Below, piece by piece: positions 24,567-32,322 of a DNA stretch of 43,112 nucleotides. This DNA comes from CABQCM01 sp965145485 (GTDB lineage: Bacteria; Bacillota; Clostridia; Oscillospirales; Acutalibacteraceae). Each line of letters opens with the position of its first letter. Position 1 is the stretch's first letter. The position numbers and the translations under genes were made by a program. The notes beneath the pieces were generated by a model that saw nothing but the letters and a program-made list of their open reading frames with translations, was not told the DNA's origin and did no database searches. The stretch covers positions 1-43,112 of the forward strand of contig CBCTCU010000025.1 of assembly GCA_965145485.1 (NCBI GenBank). Direction: 5' to 3'.

Positions 24567-25523
24567 TCAGCCCTCCTCCCGCACGGGGGCCGGGGAGGCG
24601 CCCATAAAGCGGAATTTCTTATACCGCTGCGCGCTCAATGCGGCCCCACCCAGCTTTTGCAGCCGGGACAAATGGTCGCTGAGCATCCCGTCCAGCGCGA
24701 GGAAAACGGCGGCCGGCTCCCGCTGCGCGCCGCCGAGCGGCTCCGGCACGATGCCGTCAATCATGCCGAAACGCAGCAGATCCTGCGCGGTCAGCTTCAT
24801 CAGCTCGCAGGCCTCGGCGCTGCGTGAGGAATCCTTCCACAAAATCGAGGCGAAGCCCTCGGGAGACAGGATGGAATACACCGCGTTCTCCAGCATGAGC
24901 ACGCTGTTGGCCACCCCCAGGGCCAGCGCGCCGCCCGAGCTGCCCTCCCCCGTCACGACCGCGATGACCGGTACGGTGAGCAGGCTCATTTCGTACAGGT
25001 TGCGGGCGATGGCCTCGCTCTGCCCGTGCGCCTCGGCCTCCAGCCCGGGATAAGCGCCCGGCGTGTCGATGAACGTGATGATGGGGCGGCCGAATTTCTC
25101 AGCCTGCTTCATCGCGCGCAGCGCTTTGCGGTAGCCCTCCGGCCCGGGCATGCCGAAATTACACCGCAGGTTTTCCTCGAGGTTGCCGCCTTTCCGGTGG
25201 CCGATGACCGTGACCGGGTCGCCCTTGTACAGCGCGATGCCGCACAAAATGCTCTCGTCCTCTTTGCCCAGCCGGTCCCCCTTCTGCTCAAAAAAGTCGG
25301 TGAACAGGGCGGAGATGTAGGCGCGGACGTTGGGGCGCTTGGGATGGCGGGCGAGATAGACTTTGTCCTCCGCCGTAAGCTCCCGGCAGGATTCCAGCAA
25401 CTCTTTGCAGTCTCTGCGCAGTTGTTTGAGCCTGAGCTCGCCGGCGCTGTCGAGGGAAGAGGACTCGAGTGCGTGCATCTCGTCTTCCATCGCGTGCAGT
25501 CTGGCTTCAAGGTCTTTGAGCAT
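24567..25523 (-). CDS. accA: Acetyl-CoA carboxylase carboxyltransferase subunit alpha
   Basis: 318 residues from ATG at 25523 (MLKDLEARLHAMEDEMHALE); the frame is open further upstream but starts differently from the family. N-terminal coiled helix at residues 1-50, then the crotonase-like fold with HPKRPNVRAYI, GHRKGGNLEENL, FGMPGPEGYRKALR, FIDTPGAYPG and GEGSSGGALAL, which builds the oxyanion hole for carboxybiotin. It acts with AccD to make malonyl-CoA. A 300-base spacer separates it from accD, unusually long for this gene pair. Confidence 0.97.
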   Translation of the reverse strand: MLKDLEARLHAMEDEMHALESSSLDSAGELRLKQLRRDCKELLESCRELTAEDKVYLARHPKRPNVRAYISALFTDFFEQKGDRLGKEDESILCGIALYKGDPVTVIGHRKGGNLEENLRCNFGMPGPEGYRKALRAMKQAEKFGRPIITFIDTPGAYPGLEAEAHGQSEAIARNLYEMSLLTVPVIAVVTGEGSSGGALALGVANSVLMLENAVYSILSPEGFASILWKDSSRSAEACELMKLTAQDLLRFGMIDGIVPEPLGGAQREPAAVFLALDGMLSDHLSRLQKLGGAALSAQRYKKFRFMGASPAPVREEG

Positions 25524-25823
25524 AAGATGACCAACCTTTCCAATCCAAAGGGGTGATAAAGGGATATCCTCGGCGGACAAAGGCAATCGCAGCGTTCGGG
25601 CCGAAGGGGCGCGCTGCTGCGCGGCCCTCCCCGCCGGATGCGGGCGTGGTCCGCCGTACCCGCCTGGCGAATCCTCTCACACTGATAAGTCTGCCGGCGA
25701 GAAGGAATCCAACGCCGGCAAGACAAGCGAGCGGCGGAGGACGCCTGTCCGGCCTGAAAAGCTGCCTGCGGCAAAAAGGAGCCGCCAAAAGTCGCCTTGC
25801 GCCCGGCCCGCCAAGGGGAATCC
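25524..25823. other. Intra-operon spacer between accD and accA
   Basis: 300 GC-rich bases between two genes that are normally close. Only accA's ribosome binding site (GGAAAGG near 25538) is recognisable. Confidence 0.5.
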
Positions 25824-26744
25824 TTACCCGTTAAAAATGGCAAAGCCCTTGTTCTTGTTTTCGTGTAGCCGCAGCAGCCTGGACACCGTCTCGCGCATGT
25901 TCCGCCGCTCGACAATGGCGTCGACAAAGCCGTGCTCCTCAAGATACTCCGCCCGCTGGAAGCCCTCGGGCAGCTTCTGGCCAATGGTCTGCTCGATGAC
26001 CCGCGGCCCGGCAAACCCGATGAGCGCGCCCGGCTCGGCCAGCGTGATATCTCCCAGCGAGGCAAAGCTCGCGCTCACCCCGCCGGTGGTCGGGTGGGTG
26101 AAATAGGAGATATACAACCCGCCCTTACTCGAAAACTGGGCGATGGCCGCGCTGGTCTTGGCCATCTGCATCAGGGAGTAAATCCCCTCCTGCATGCGCG
26201 CGCCGCCGCTGGCGCTGAAAATGATCAGCGGCAGCTTCGAGCGGGTGGCGTATTCCACCGCCCGGGTGATCTTTTCACCCACCGCCGCCCCCATGCTGCC
26301 CATGAGAAAGCGGCTGTCGAGCACGGCCACCACAGCACGCCGACCGTCGATTTTACCCACGCCGGTCACGACCGCCTCCGAAAGGCCGGTCTTTTTCTTT
26401 TGCAGCAGAAGCTTGGCCCCATAGCCGGGGAAGGCCAGCGGATCGGAGGCAGTCATATGGCGGTTAAGCTCGCGGAAGCTGCCGCGGTCAAGCAGCATCC
26501 CCAGCCGGTGATAGGCGGTGACGGGATGGTGGAAGCCGCACTTTTTGCACACGCACAGCGCCGCGGTGAATTCGTTTCTGGTGTACTCGGCCCCGCAGGA
26601 GTGGCAGCGGATAAAGAGCTGCTCCTGCGGCCCTTCCTTTTCCGGCTTTTTGGGCGCGGCCTTTTTGTTGTCCATCAGCTTGTCGCGCAGCGTTTTTTGC
26701 AGCGCGATCATCTTGTCTTTTCTCTGGCGGAATAATTCGTTCAT
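25824..26744 (-). CDS. accD: Acetyl-CoA carboxylase carboxyltransferase subunit beta
   Basis: 306 residues. Zinc ribbon at the N-terminus with Cys47, Cys50, Cys66 and Cys69 (CHSC and CKKC), then the crotonase-like domain with SEAVVTGVG, FMGGSMGAAVGEKI-type sequence (here LMGSMGAAVGEKI), ASGGARMQEGI, YFTHPTTGGV and FAGPRVIEQTI, which binds CoA and the acyl group. A lysine-rich linker precedes the zinc ribbon. AAAGGG lies about nine bases before the ATG. It forms the carboxyltransferase with AccA; gap to accC is 140 bases. Confidence 0.97.
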   Translation of the reverse strand: MNELFRQRKDKMIALQKTLRDKLMDNKKAAPKKPEKEGPQEQLFIRCHSCGAEYTRNEFTAALCVCKKCGFHHPVTAYHRLGMLLDRGSFRELNRHMTASDPLAFPGYGAKLLLQKKKTGLSEAVVTGVGKIDGRRAVVAVLDSRFLMGSMGAAVGEKITRAVEYATRSKLPLIIFSASGGARMQEGIYSLMQMAKTSAAIAQFSSKGGLYISYFTHPTTGGVSASFASLGDITLAEPGALIGFAGPRVIEQTIGQKLPEGFQRAEYLEEHGFVDAIVERRNMRETVSRLLRLHENKNKGFAIFNG

Positions 26745-26884
26745 ACGTCTTGTCCCTTTCCGCTAGCCCGGAGAAATCGGCCGCCGTCACGGCCGCGGGC
26801 CTATAAAATCCATGGCGCGTATAGCCTGCGGTTGCCGGCAACCATACTCCGGCCGCTGCATGGAGTATCAGCCGGCGGGCGGCG

Positions 26885-28288
26885 TTATCCCACTGCCTCC
26901 GACACGGCGGGGCGCACCCTTTCACCGCCGTCGCCCCATGCCAGAAGCTCCTCCAGGTTGCGCTCTAAAAATCCGGTGTTGTAAGCGCCTTTAATAAATT
27001 CCGGGTGGTAAAGGATCAGATGGGCAAAGTCGGCGTTGGTCTCGATGCCGTCGATGACCATTTCCTCAAGCACCCGGCGCATGCGGCGGATAGCGTCCAG
27101 CCGGGTCGGGGCGTGGACGATCACCTTGGCGATCATGGAGTCGTAAAAAGGGCTGGTCTCATAACCGTTGTAAAGGGCGGTATCGATGCGCACCCCACAG
27201 CCGCCCGGCAGATGTAGAAAGGATATGGCGCCGGGGCAGGGGCGAAACCCCTTGGCCGGGTCCTCGGCCAGAATGCGGCACTCGATCGCGTGGCCGGAAA
27301 AGGTCACCTGCTGCTGCGTCAACGGCAGGGGAAGGCCGGCCGCGATGCGGATCTGCTGGCGCACCAGGTCAACCCCGGTGACCATCTCGGTGACCGGATG
27401 CTCGACCTGGATGCGGGTGTTCATCTCAATAAAATAGAAGTTCCCATTGGCGTCGAGCACGAATTCCACCGTGCCGGCGTTGGTGTATTGCGCCGCCCGG
27501 GCGGCCTTGACCGCCGCCTCCCCCATTTGCTGGCGCAGGGCCGGGGTGAGGGCCTTGGAGGGGGACTCCTCGATCAGCTTTTGGTTTTTCCGCTGAATGG
27601 AGCAGTCGCGCTCGCCCAGGTGAATGATATTGCCCGCCTGGTCGCCGAGAATCTGAAACTCGATGTGGCGGGGGTTTTCAATGAGCTTTTCGAGGTACAT
27701 TTCCCCATCGCCAAAGCAGGCGACCGCCTCGGCCCGGGCGGTATCGAAGGCGCTTTCGAGCTCCTCCCTGGAATAAGCCCGGCGCATGCCGCGCCCGCCG
27801 CCGCCCGCCGCCGCCTTGACCAGCACGGGATAACCGATTTTTTCGGCGATGGCAACCGCCTCGCCGGCGCTCTCCACCGCGCCGTCCGAGCCGGGGACGA
27901 CCGGCACCCCGTGCTCCCGCATCAGTCGGCGGGCCGCCTGCTTGTTGCCCATGTTGTCGATGACCTCGGCCGACGGGCCGATAAAACGGATGCCGCACTC
28001 CTCGCAAAGGCGGGCGAATTCGCTGTTTTCGGCCAAAAAGCCATACCCGGGATGGATGGCGTCGCAGTGGAAGAGGGTGGCGGCCGATAGGATATTTTTC
28101 ATATTCAAATAGCTGTCGGCCGCGCGGGGCGGGCCGATGCAGACCGCCTCGGTGGCATACTGCACATGCAGGGCCGACGCGTCGGCCGTGGAATAAACCG
28201 CCACCGTTTCAATGCCCATTTCCCGGCAGCAGCGGATGATGCGCAGGGCAATCTCTCCCCGGTTGGCAACCAGAATACGATGAAACAT
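26885..28288 (-). CDS. accC: Acetyl-CoA carboxylase, biotin carboxylase subunit
   Basis: 467 residues from ATG at 28288 (MFHRILVANRGEIALRII), about 20 longer than many AccC. ATP-grasp enzyme that carboxylates the biotin on AccB: NRGEIALRI, HPGYGFLAEN, the glycine-rich ATP loop KAAAGGGGRGMR, EFQILGD, ERDCSIQRKNQKLIEESP and EMNTRIQVEHPVTEM, with catalytic Arg in the last motif. AGAAAGGG is present before the ATG. A 418-base spacer separates it from accB. Pyruvate carboxylase is excluded by length. Confidence 0.97.
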   Translation of the reverse strand: MFHRILVANRGEIALRIIRCCREMGIETVAVYSTADASALHVQYATEAVCIGPPRAADSYLNMKNILSAATLFHCDAIHPGYGFLAENSEFARLCEECGIRFIGPSAEVIDNMGNKQAARRLMREHGVPVVPGSDGAVESAGEAVAIAEKIGYPVLVKAAAGGGGRGMRRAYSREELESAFDTARAEAVACFGDGEMYLEKLIENPRHIEFQILGDQAGNIIHLGERDCSIQRKNQKLIEESPSKALTPALRQQMGEAAVKAARAAQYTNAGTVEFVLDANGNFYFIEMNTRIQVEHPVTEMVTGVDLVRQQIRIAAGLPLPLTQQQVTFSGHAIECRILAEDPAKGFRPCPGAISFLHLPGGCGVRIDTALYNGYETSPFYDSMIAKVIVHAPTRLDAIRRMRRVLEEMVIDGIETNADFAHLILYHPEFIKGAYNTGFLERNLEELLAWGDGGERVRPAVSEAVG

Positions 28289-28706
28289 AGCAAGAAACCC
28301 TTTCTTTGCGTCGGCCGCGCCCACAGCGCTCATGGATGGCGCCGGGGCATGGTTCCCTTACTGGGCGTTTGCCTTGCAAAGGAATCCTTTCTTTGAAATA
28401 GCAAAATAGCGCCGTTTTCCCCGCCGGCCGGCGGCGCACGGCAAGAGCACGCGGCGAAAACCGGCGAAAGGGGCGTTCCTTTGGCCGCGGCCGCCAGACG
28501 GCCCGAATCGCCCCGCTGCCATCCCCGCCCTCGAAGCAAGCCCTGTACCTGCGTCTACAGGCCGGAGGACTAGACTGGGATGCGCCCTGGTCGGCAGGGG
28601 GCACGTCCTTTGTAGGCGTGCGTCGCGACGGCGGGTTCTCCGGCCAAACCGGCCCGGCCGCTCCCGAAAACGGCATACAGCGACAAGGGCACTCGCAGGC
28701 GCCGTC
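28289..28706. other. Long intra-operon spacer between accB and accC
   Basis: 418 bases between two genes that usually nearly touch. It is GC-rich, includes the 13-bp palindrome AAAGGAATCCTTT at 28378-28390, and shows no gene or clear promoter. Confidence 0.55.
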
Positions 28707-29186
28707 TTAGGATGGGTCGATTTGCATCAAGGGGGCGTCAAAAGCGACGACCTCGCCGTTTTGCACCAGAATATCGGTCACCACGCCGTCTGTCGGCGCG
28801 GTGATTTCATTCATCATCTTCATCGCCTCGATCAGGCAGACGGTCTGCCCCTTTTTGACCCGCTCGCCGGCCGAGACAAAGGGCTTGGAGTCGGGGGAGG
28901 GGGCCCGGTAAAAGGTGCCCACCAGCGGGGCTTTGACCACCAGCGCGGCATTGGCAGCCGGCTCGGGCGCCGGGGCGCCTGCCGCCGTGGAATCGGGCGC
29001 GCCGACCGGCATGGAAACGCCGGCGGGAAAGGGCGCGGGCATGGGCCCGGCGGGAGGACACGCCGCCCCCCCTTTTTTCAACGTCAGCTCCTGGTCGGCG
29101 TCGCGGTAAGATATCTCAGTGAGGGAGGAGGATTCCAACCGATCGATCAGCTGCAAAATCTGTTCAAAATTCTGTTCAAAGTTCAT
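28707..29186 (-). CDS. accB: Biotin carboxyl carrier protein of acetyl-CoA carboxylase
   Basis: 159 residues from ATG at 29186, with AGGAAAGG about nine bases upstream. N-terminal helical region, a proline/alanine-rich flexible linker at about residues 42-82, and the biotinyl domain with GTFYRAPSPDSKPFV and the biotinylation motif EAMKMMNEI (Lys123). It carries carboxybiotin between AccC and AccAD. The biotin ligase gene is not in the window. It lies 128 bases after acpP. Confidence 0.97.
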   Translation of the reverse strand: MNFEQNFEQILQLIDRLESSSLTEISYRDADQELTLKKGGAACPPAGPMPAPFPAGVSMPVGAPDSTAAGAPAPEPAANAALVVKAPLVGTFYRAPSPDSKPFVSAGERVKKGQTVCLIEAMKMMNEITAPTDGVVTDILVQNGEVVAFDAPLMQIDPS

Positions 29187-29314
29187 GTCGATCAACCTTT
29201 CCTCTGGATAGGCCGCCGGCGTAGCGGCAACAAAAGCCGGGTGCCCGCCGGGCCGGACGCATGGTCCACGACGAGAAAAGCCGGCCTGCCTCAAAGGGCG
29301 GCCGGCAGGACGGA

Positions 29315-29545
29315 CTAAGCCGTGTGGCTGTCGAGATATCCCACGATGTCGGCCACGGTTTTCATCGAGGCAAGCTCCTCGTCCGGGATGGAGACGCCGA
29401 AAGCGTCTTCCAGCGCCATGTTCAGCTCCACCGCGTCGAGCGAATCGGCGTCGAGGTCGTCCGCGAGGCTGGCCTGCATGGTGACGTCCTCTTCCTTGCA
29501 GCTAAGGGTGTCAACGATGATTTCTTTTACTTTTTCAAAGGTCAT
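29315..29545 (-). CDS. acpP: Acyl carrier protein
   Basis: 76 residues, acidic, four-helix carrier that holds growing acyl chains on 4'-phosphopantetheine. Attachment Ser35 lies in DADSLDAVEL. ATG at 29545 has AAGGAG nine bases upstream; an in-frame ATG three codons earlier sits too close to it. It is the first gene of the 12-gene fatty acid operon, directly behind its promoter. As lead gene it would be transcribed most, which suits the large amount of ACP cells need. Confidence 0.96.
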   Translation of the reverse strand: MTFEKVKEIIVDTLSCKEEDVTMQASLADDLDADSLDAVELNMALEDAFGVSIPDEELASMKTVADIVGYLDSHTA

Positions 29546-29576
29546 TTGGCACATCTCCTTCGTATGGGTAAAATGA

Positions 29577-29609
29577 AAATTATTTCAAAAAATTTTATTA
29601 AAATAATTT
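29577..29609 (-). promoter_or_regulatory. AT-rich dyad overlapping the start of the fatty acid operon: candidate MarR/FabT-like operator
   Basis: AAATTATTT (29577-29585) and AAATAATTT (29601-29609) are perfect inverted repeats, and a nested 13-bp palindrome ATTTTA-T-TAAAAT lies at 29592-29604. The site spans about +1 to +33 of the predicted transcript, an ideal position for repression. It is much more AT-rich than the neighbourhood. It does not match the streptococcal FabT consensus exactly. Confidence 0.5.
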
Positions 29610-29616
29610 AACTATT

Positions 29617-29644
29617 ATTTTATCAGACTTTACCAGGAAGTCAA
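29617..29644 (-). promoter_or_regulatory. SigA promoter of the fatty acid operon
   Basis: Minus strand TTGACT (29644-29639), a 16-base spacer, TAAAAT (29622-29617). About 72 bases upstream of the acpP ATG; no other equally good promoter was seen within the operon. Confidence 0.8.
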
Positions 29645-29770
29645 GAAAAATTTTGCTCAAGCCCTATTATAACCTTTTGCGCGGTCGGAATTTGGCAAAA
29701 AAGGAAAACGGTGTGAAAAAATAACCCCTTTGCCAGAACCTGTGGCGCGCCTTATTTCTATAAAGAGGAT

Positions 29771-30418
29771 CTATCCCCGCTCAACCCCCGTCGAATACTC
29801 GGCAAAATGGTGGATTTTGTCTTGAAGCCGTTCGACAAACCATCCGACGTGGTAGCCGTCGCACACGGCGTGGTGTACCTGTACCGCCAGCGGAAGCAGC
29901 GGTTTATCCCCTTCGATGAATCGTTTTCCCATTGTGAAAATGGGAAGAAGGTGCTTGCCCTCTCCCGCCACATGAAGGTGGAAGGAAGTGAATCTCGTCC
30001 ATGGGAGCATGGATACGTCGAAGGTGTTGCCCGGCCGGTCGGGCTGTGGGCAAAAGCAGGACGATGAGGCGTATTGCTCCACGTCGCGTTCATAAGCGCG
30101 TAAAAAAGCGGCGTATTCTTTTTGAAAAGCCGTCCATATCACCGAAAAGCTTTCCTGCTCCTTGTGGAATATGGTATAGGAAGGATGCATGCTGTCGTAA
30201 ACGCCCAGGCCCTGCGCGGTCAGCTCGGTGCGAAATTCCTCTCTCTCATTGACGGTGTCGGTCAGCAGCCAGAGCATGGCGGGGTATAGCCGCTGGCCGC
30301 ACAGGCCGGTAATGTCCAGATTGACGCACAGCGAATAGCTGCACACGACCTCGTCGATGTAATGCTGGTAATACTCCCGACGTTTCCAGCGCGTCATATC
30401 TATCGGATAAAAAGCCAT
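29771..30418 (-). CDS. Type A chloramphenicol O-acetyltransferase homologue
   Basis: 215 residues from ATG at 30418, with GGGAGGA six bases upstream. Closely follows the CatA pattern: N-terminal PIDMTRWKRREYYQHY, LYPAMLWLLTDTVNEREEFRT, MHPSYTIFHKEQESFSVIWT, SMLPWTRFTSFHLH, LLPIFTMGKR and the catalytic QVHHAVCDGYHVG with His183 and Asp187. CAT enzymes acetylate chloramphenicol with acetyl-CoA and form trimers. Whether this chromosomal copy gives resistance is untested. No mobile-element gene flanks it, and no attenuator leader was identified. Confidence 0.9.
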   Translation of the reverse strand: MAFYPIDMTRWKRREYYQHYIDEVVCSYSLCVNLDITGLCGQRLYPAMLWLLTDTVNEREEFRTELTAQGLGVYDSMHPSYTIFHKEQESFSVIWTAFQKEYAAFLRAYERDVEQYASSSCFCPQPDRPGNTFDVSMLPWTRFTSFHLHVAGEGKHLLPIFTMGKRFIEGDKPLLPLAVQVHHAVCDGYHVGWFVERLQDKIHHFAEYSTGVERG

Positions 30419-30904
30419 ATCCATTCCTCCCAAAACCTTTTATGCCACCTGCCCTTGTGGGACAAGGGCGTGCGCTCATTCGGCGGTTCCCATTGCCGCA
30501 GGCGGCATTTTCACACCCGGCGGCCGCCGGCCGATTGCCGCGACACGGGCTCGGTCGGTGCCCGATACTTTTGCCGGCAGGGCAAAAACTTTGCCGGGGA
30601 TAAAACGGGTGCCTGCAAGGCGGAGAAAAGGGCCGCGCATGCACATACAAGAGAATGCGGTTGAATCCCTGTATGCGTAGTTATCCTTGTCCAGCGAGTG
30701 GATGCAAAAAGGATACCACATTTCCATGGATTTTTCTATGGCGCTAGCTGTTTAATGTACATGGATTCCACACCGCCATGATGGGGAAGGCCGCCCACCC
30801 TCCCATGTTAAAGGGGTTATATGGCCAGGAGTTTCTGCGGTATGCCTGCCGGCCCTATTCCTCCGGATGTGGAGGGATAAGTAAAAGAAACATAAAAATT
30901 GGAA

Positions 30905-30930
30905 AACTTAACATTTTACAATGTTAAGTT
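30905..30930. promoter_or_regulatory. Perfect 11-bp inverted repeat in the AT-rich intergenic region
   Basis: AACTTAACATT (30905-30915), loop TTAC, AATGTTAAGTT (30920-30930). Operator-like, or a stem-loop. It is not followed by a T-tract. The TTAACA/TGTTAA halves are in the opposite order to a standard Rex site. Confidence 0.5.
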
Positions 30931-31075
30931 GTGTGAAATCTTTCATTTTGGTGTTAATAACGGAAATGGGTAGTAACTTGGAGATTTTTTGTGAATGCTT
31001 TAACAAAAACCAGAGATTGGCCGATTTTAAAGGGTTTTCAGCCGATACTTTCTCATCGTTTTGGATGAAAAAAGC

Positions 31076-31087
31076 CTGTCGAGACAG
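31076..31087. promoter_or_regulatory. 12-bp perfect palindrome just upstream of the LysR promoter
   Basis: CTGTCGAGACAG at 31076-31087, ending 23 bases before the -35 hexamer. Position fits a regulator binding site, possibly for autoregulation by the LysR protein. Confidence 0.4.
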
Positions 31088-31110
31088 TGTGAATTGTAAC
31101 GAATTTGATA

Positions 31111-31139
31111 TTGACAGATCTTTGACAAACTATTATAAT
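31111..31139 (+). promoter_or_regulatory. Consensus SigA promoter of the LysR-adhE region
   Basis: TTGACA (31111-31116), a 17-base spacer, TATAAT (31134-31139): both hexamers perfect. The LysR ATG is about 140 bases downstream. Confidence 0.9.
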
Positions 31140-31286
31140 GTGAACAGTGACAAGGATTCGTGCCCTTTCGCCGGATTCGGCGTCACTGGCTCACGTTCGC
31201 CTGGTTTCGGCTGTGTTCAGCAGGATATCAGGCCAGTCCCCTGCCGGTGCGGAGCATTCGCCGGCCGGAAAGGGAGGAGAGCGATC

Positions 31287-32225
31287 ATGAACCTGGTGCA
31301 TTTGAAATACGCCGTCGAGGTCGCCAAGACCGGCTCGATCACCCAGGCGGCGGAAAACCTCTACATGGGGCAGCCCAACCTGAGCAAGGCCATCCGCGAG
31401 CTGGAGGCTGCGGTGGGCATTCCGATTTTCAAGCGCACCACCAAGGGCGTGACCCTTACCCCGGAGGGGAGCGAGTTCATTGAGCGGGCCAAAAAGGTGC
31501 TCGACCAGATTGATGAAATGGAGCATCTTTTTCGCACCGAGCGGGAAAACAAGATCGCCTTCAGCATCTGCATCCCGCGCGCGAGCTACATCACCCACGC
31601 CTTTACCCGCTTTGTCAACCGTCTTGACCCGGCGCGGGAAATGGAGCTCAATTTTCAGGAAACCAATACCATCCAGGGGATCAATAATGTCACAAGCGGG
31701 GAATACCGCCTTGGCATCATACGCTATCCGGTAGAGCACGAGGATTATTTTATCAGCCTGCTGGGGCTCAAGGGGGCCCAGTCGCTGCCGGTGTGCGAGT
31801 TTGAGTACCTGGTGCTGATGTCGCAGGAGCATCCGCTGGCGCGCTGCGAGCGCCTCGATTACGACATGCTGGCGGATTCGGTCGAAATCCTGCATGGCGA
31901 CCTGGCCAATCCCGCCTCGGCTTTCAGCCGGGAGAGGCGGCCGTCCCCTGACCGGCAGGGCAGGCGGCGCATCTACGTGTATGAGCGGGGGAGCCAGTTT
32001 GACCTGCTCCGCCAGGTGCATACCACGTATATGTGGGTGTCCCCGCTGCCGGCGGATATGTTGGGGCGCTATGGCCTGGTGCAGCGCCGGTGCCACCATG
32101 TCCGCGGCAAGTATAAGGATCTTCTGATCCATCCAAAGGAATACCAGTTGAGCGCGCTTGACCGCCAGTTCCTCAGCGAGCTTTGCGCGGTGCGCGATGA
32201 GATTTTATCGGTATCCTATGATTAA
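31287..32225 (+). CDS. LysR family transcriptional regulator
   Basis: 312 residues from ATG at 31287, with AGGGAGGAG at 31271-31279. N-terminal LysR helix-turn-helix: FKY-like start LVHLKYAVEVAKTGSITQAA, ENLYMGQPNLSKAIRELEAA, VGIPIFKRTTKGVTLTPEG. The effector-binding region follows from about residue 90 and is less conserved. LysR proteins usually regulate themselves and a neighbouring gene, so adhE, 97 bases downstream on the same strand, is the likely target or operon partner. The effector is unknown. Confidence 0.93.
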   Translation: MNLVHLKYAVEVAKTGSITQAAENLYMGQPNLSKAIRELEAAVGIPIFKRTTKGVTLTPEGSEFIERAKKVLDQIDEMEHLFRTERENKIAFSICIPRASYITHAFTRFVNRLDPAREMELNFQETNTIQGINNVTSGEYRLGIIRYPVEHEDYFISLLGLKGAQSLPVCEFEYLVLMSQEHPLARCERLDYDMLADSVEILHGDLANPASAFSRERRPSPDRQGRRRIYVYERGSQFDLLRQVHTTYMWVSPLPADMLGRYGLVQRRCHHVRGKYKDLLIHPKEYQLSALDRQFLSELCAVRDEILSVSYD

Positions 32226-32322
32226 AGGCTTCATTCGGGCCCCGGCCCGGTGAACATACATTCCGTTCGTTTCGTCATCATGAGCCGTTTTACGGCCACA
32301 TTAGCAAACAGGAGGAAGCAAG

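Larger units (their letters stand above)
30419..31286. other. Divergent intergenic region between the cat-like and LysR genes
   Basis: 868 bases. GC-rich up to about 30880, including a small hairpin TTTTGCC/GGCAAAA at 30569-30587, then markedly AT-rich to 31150, with palindromes at 30905-30930 and 31076-31087 and the LysR promoter. An open frame in line with the LysR gene reaches back to 30921, but it lies over the promoter and is not coding. Confidence 0.6.

Noticed and set aside
30905..30930. Rex-binding site for redox control of adhE
   Set aside because: The half-sites TTAACA and TGTTAA are in the wrong order and spacing for the Rex consensus, so it is listed only as an unassigned inverted repeat.
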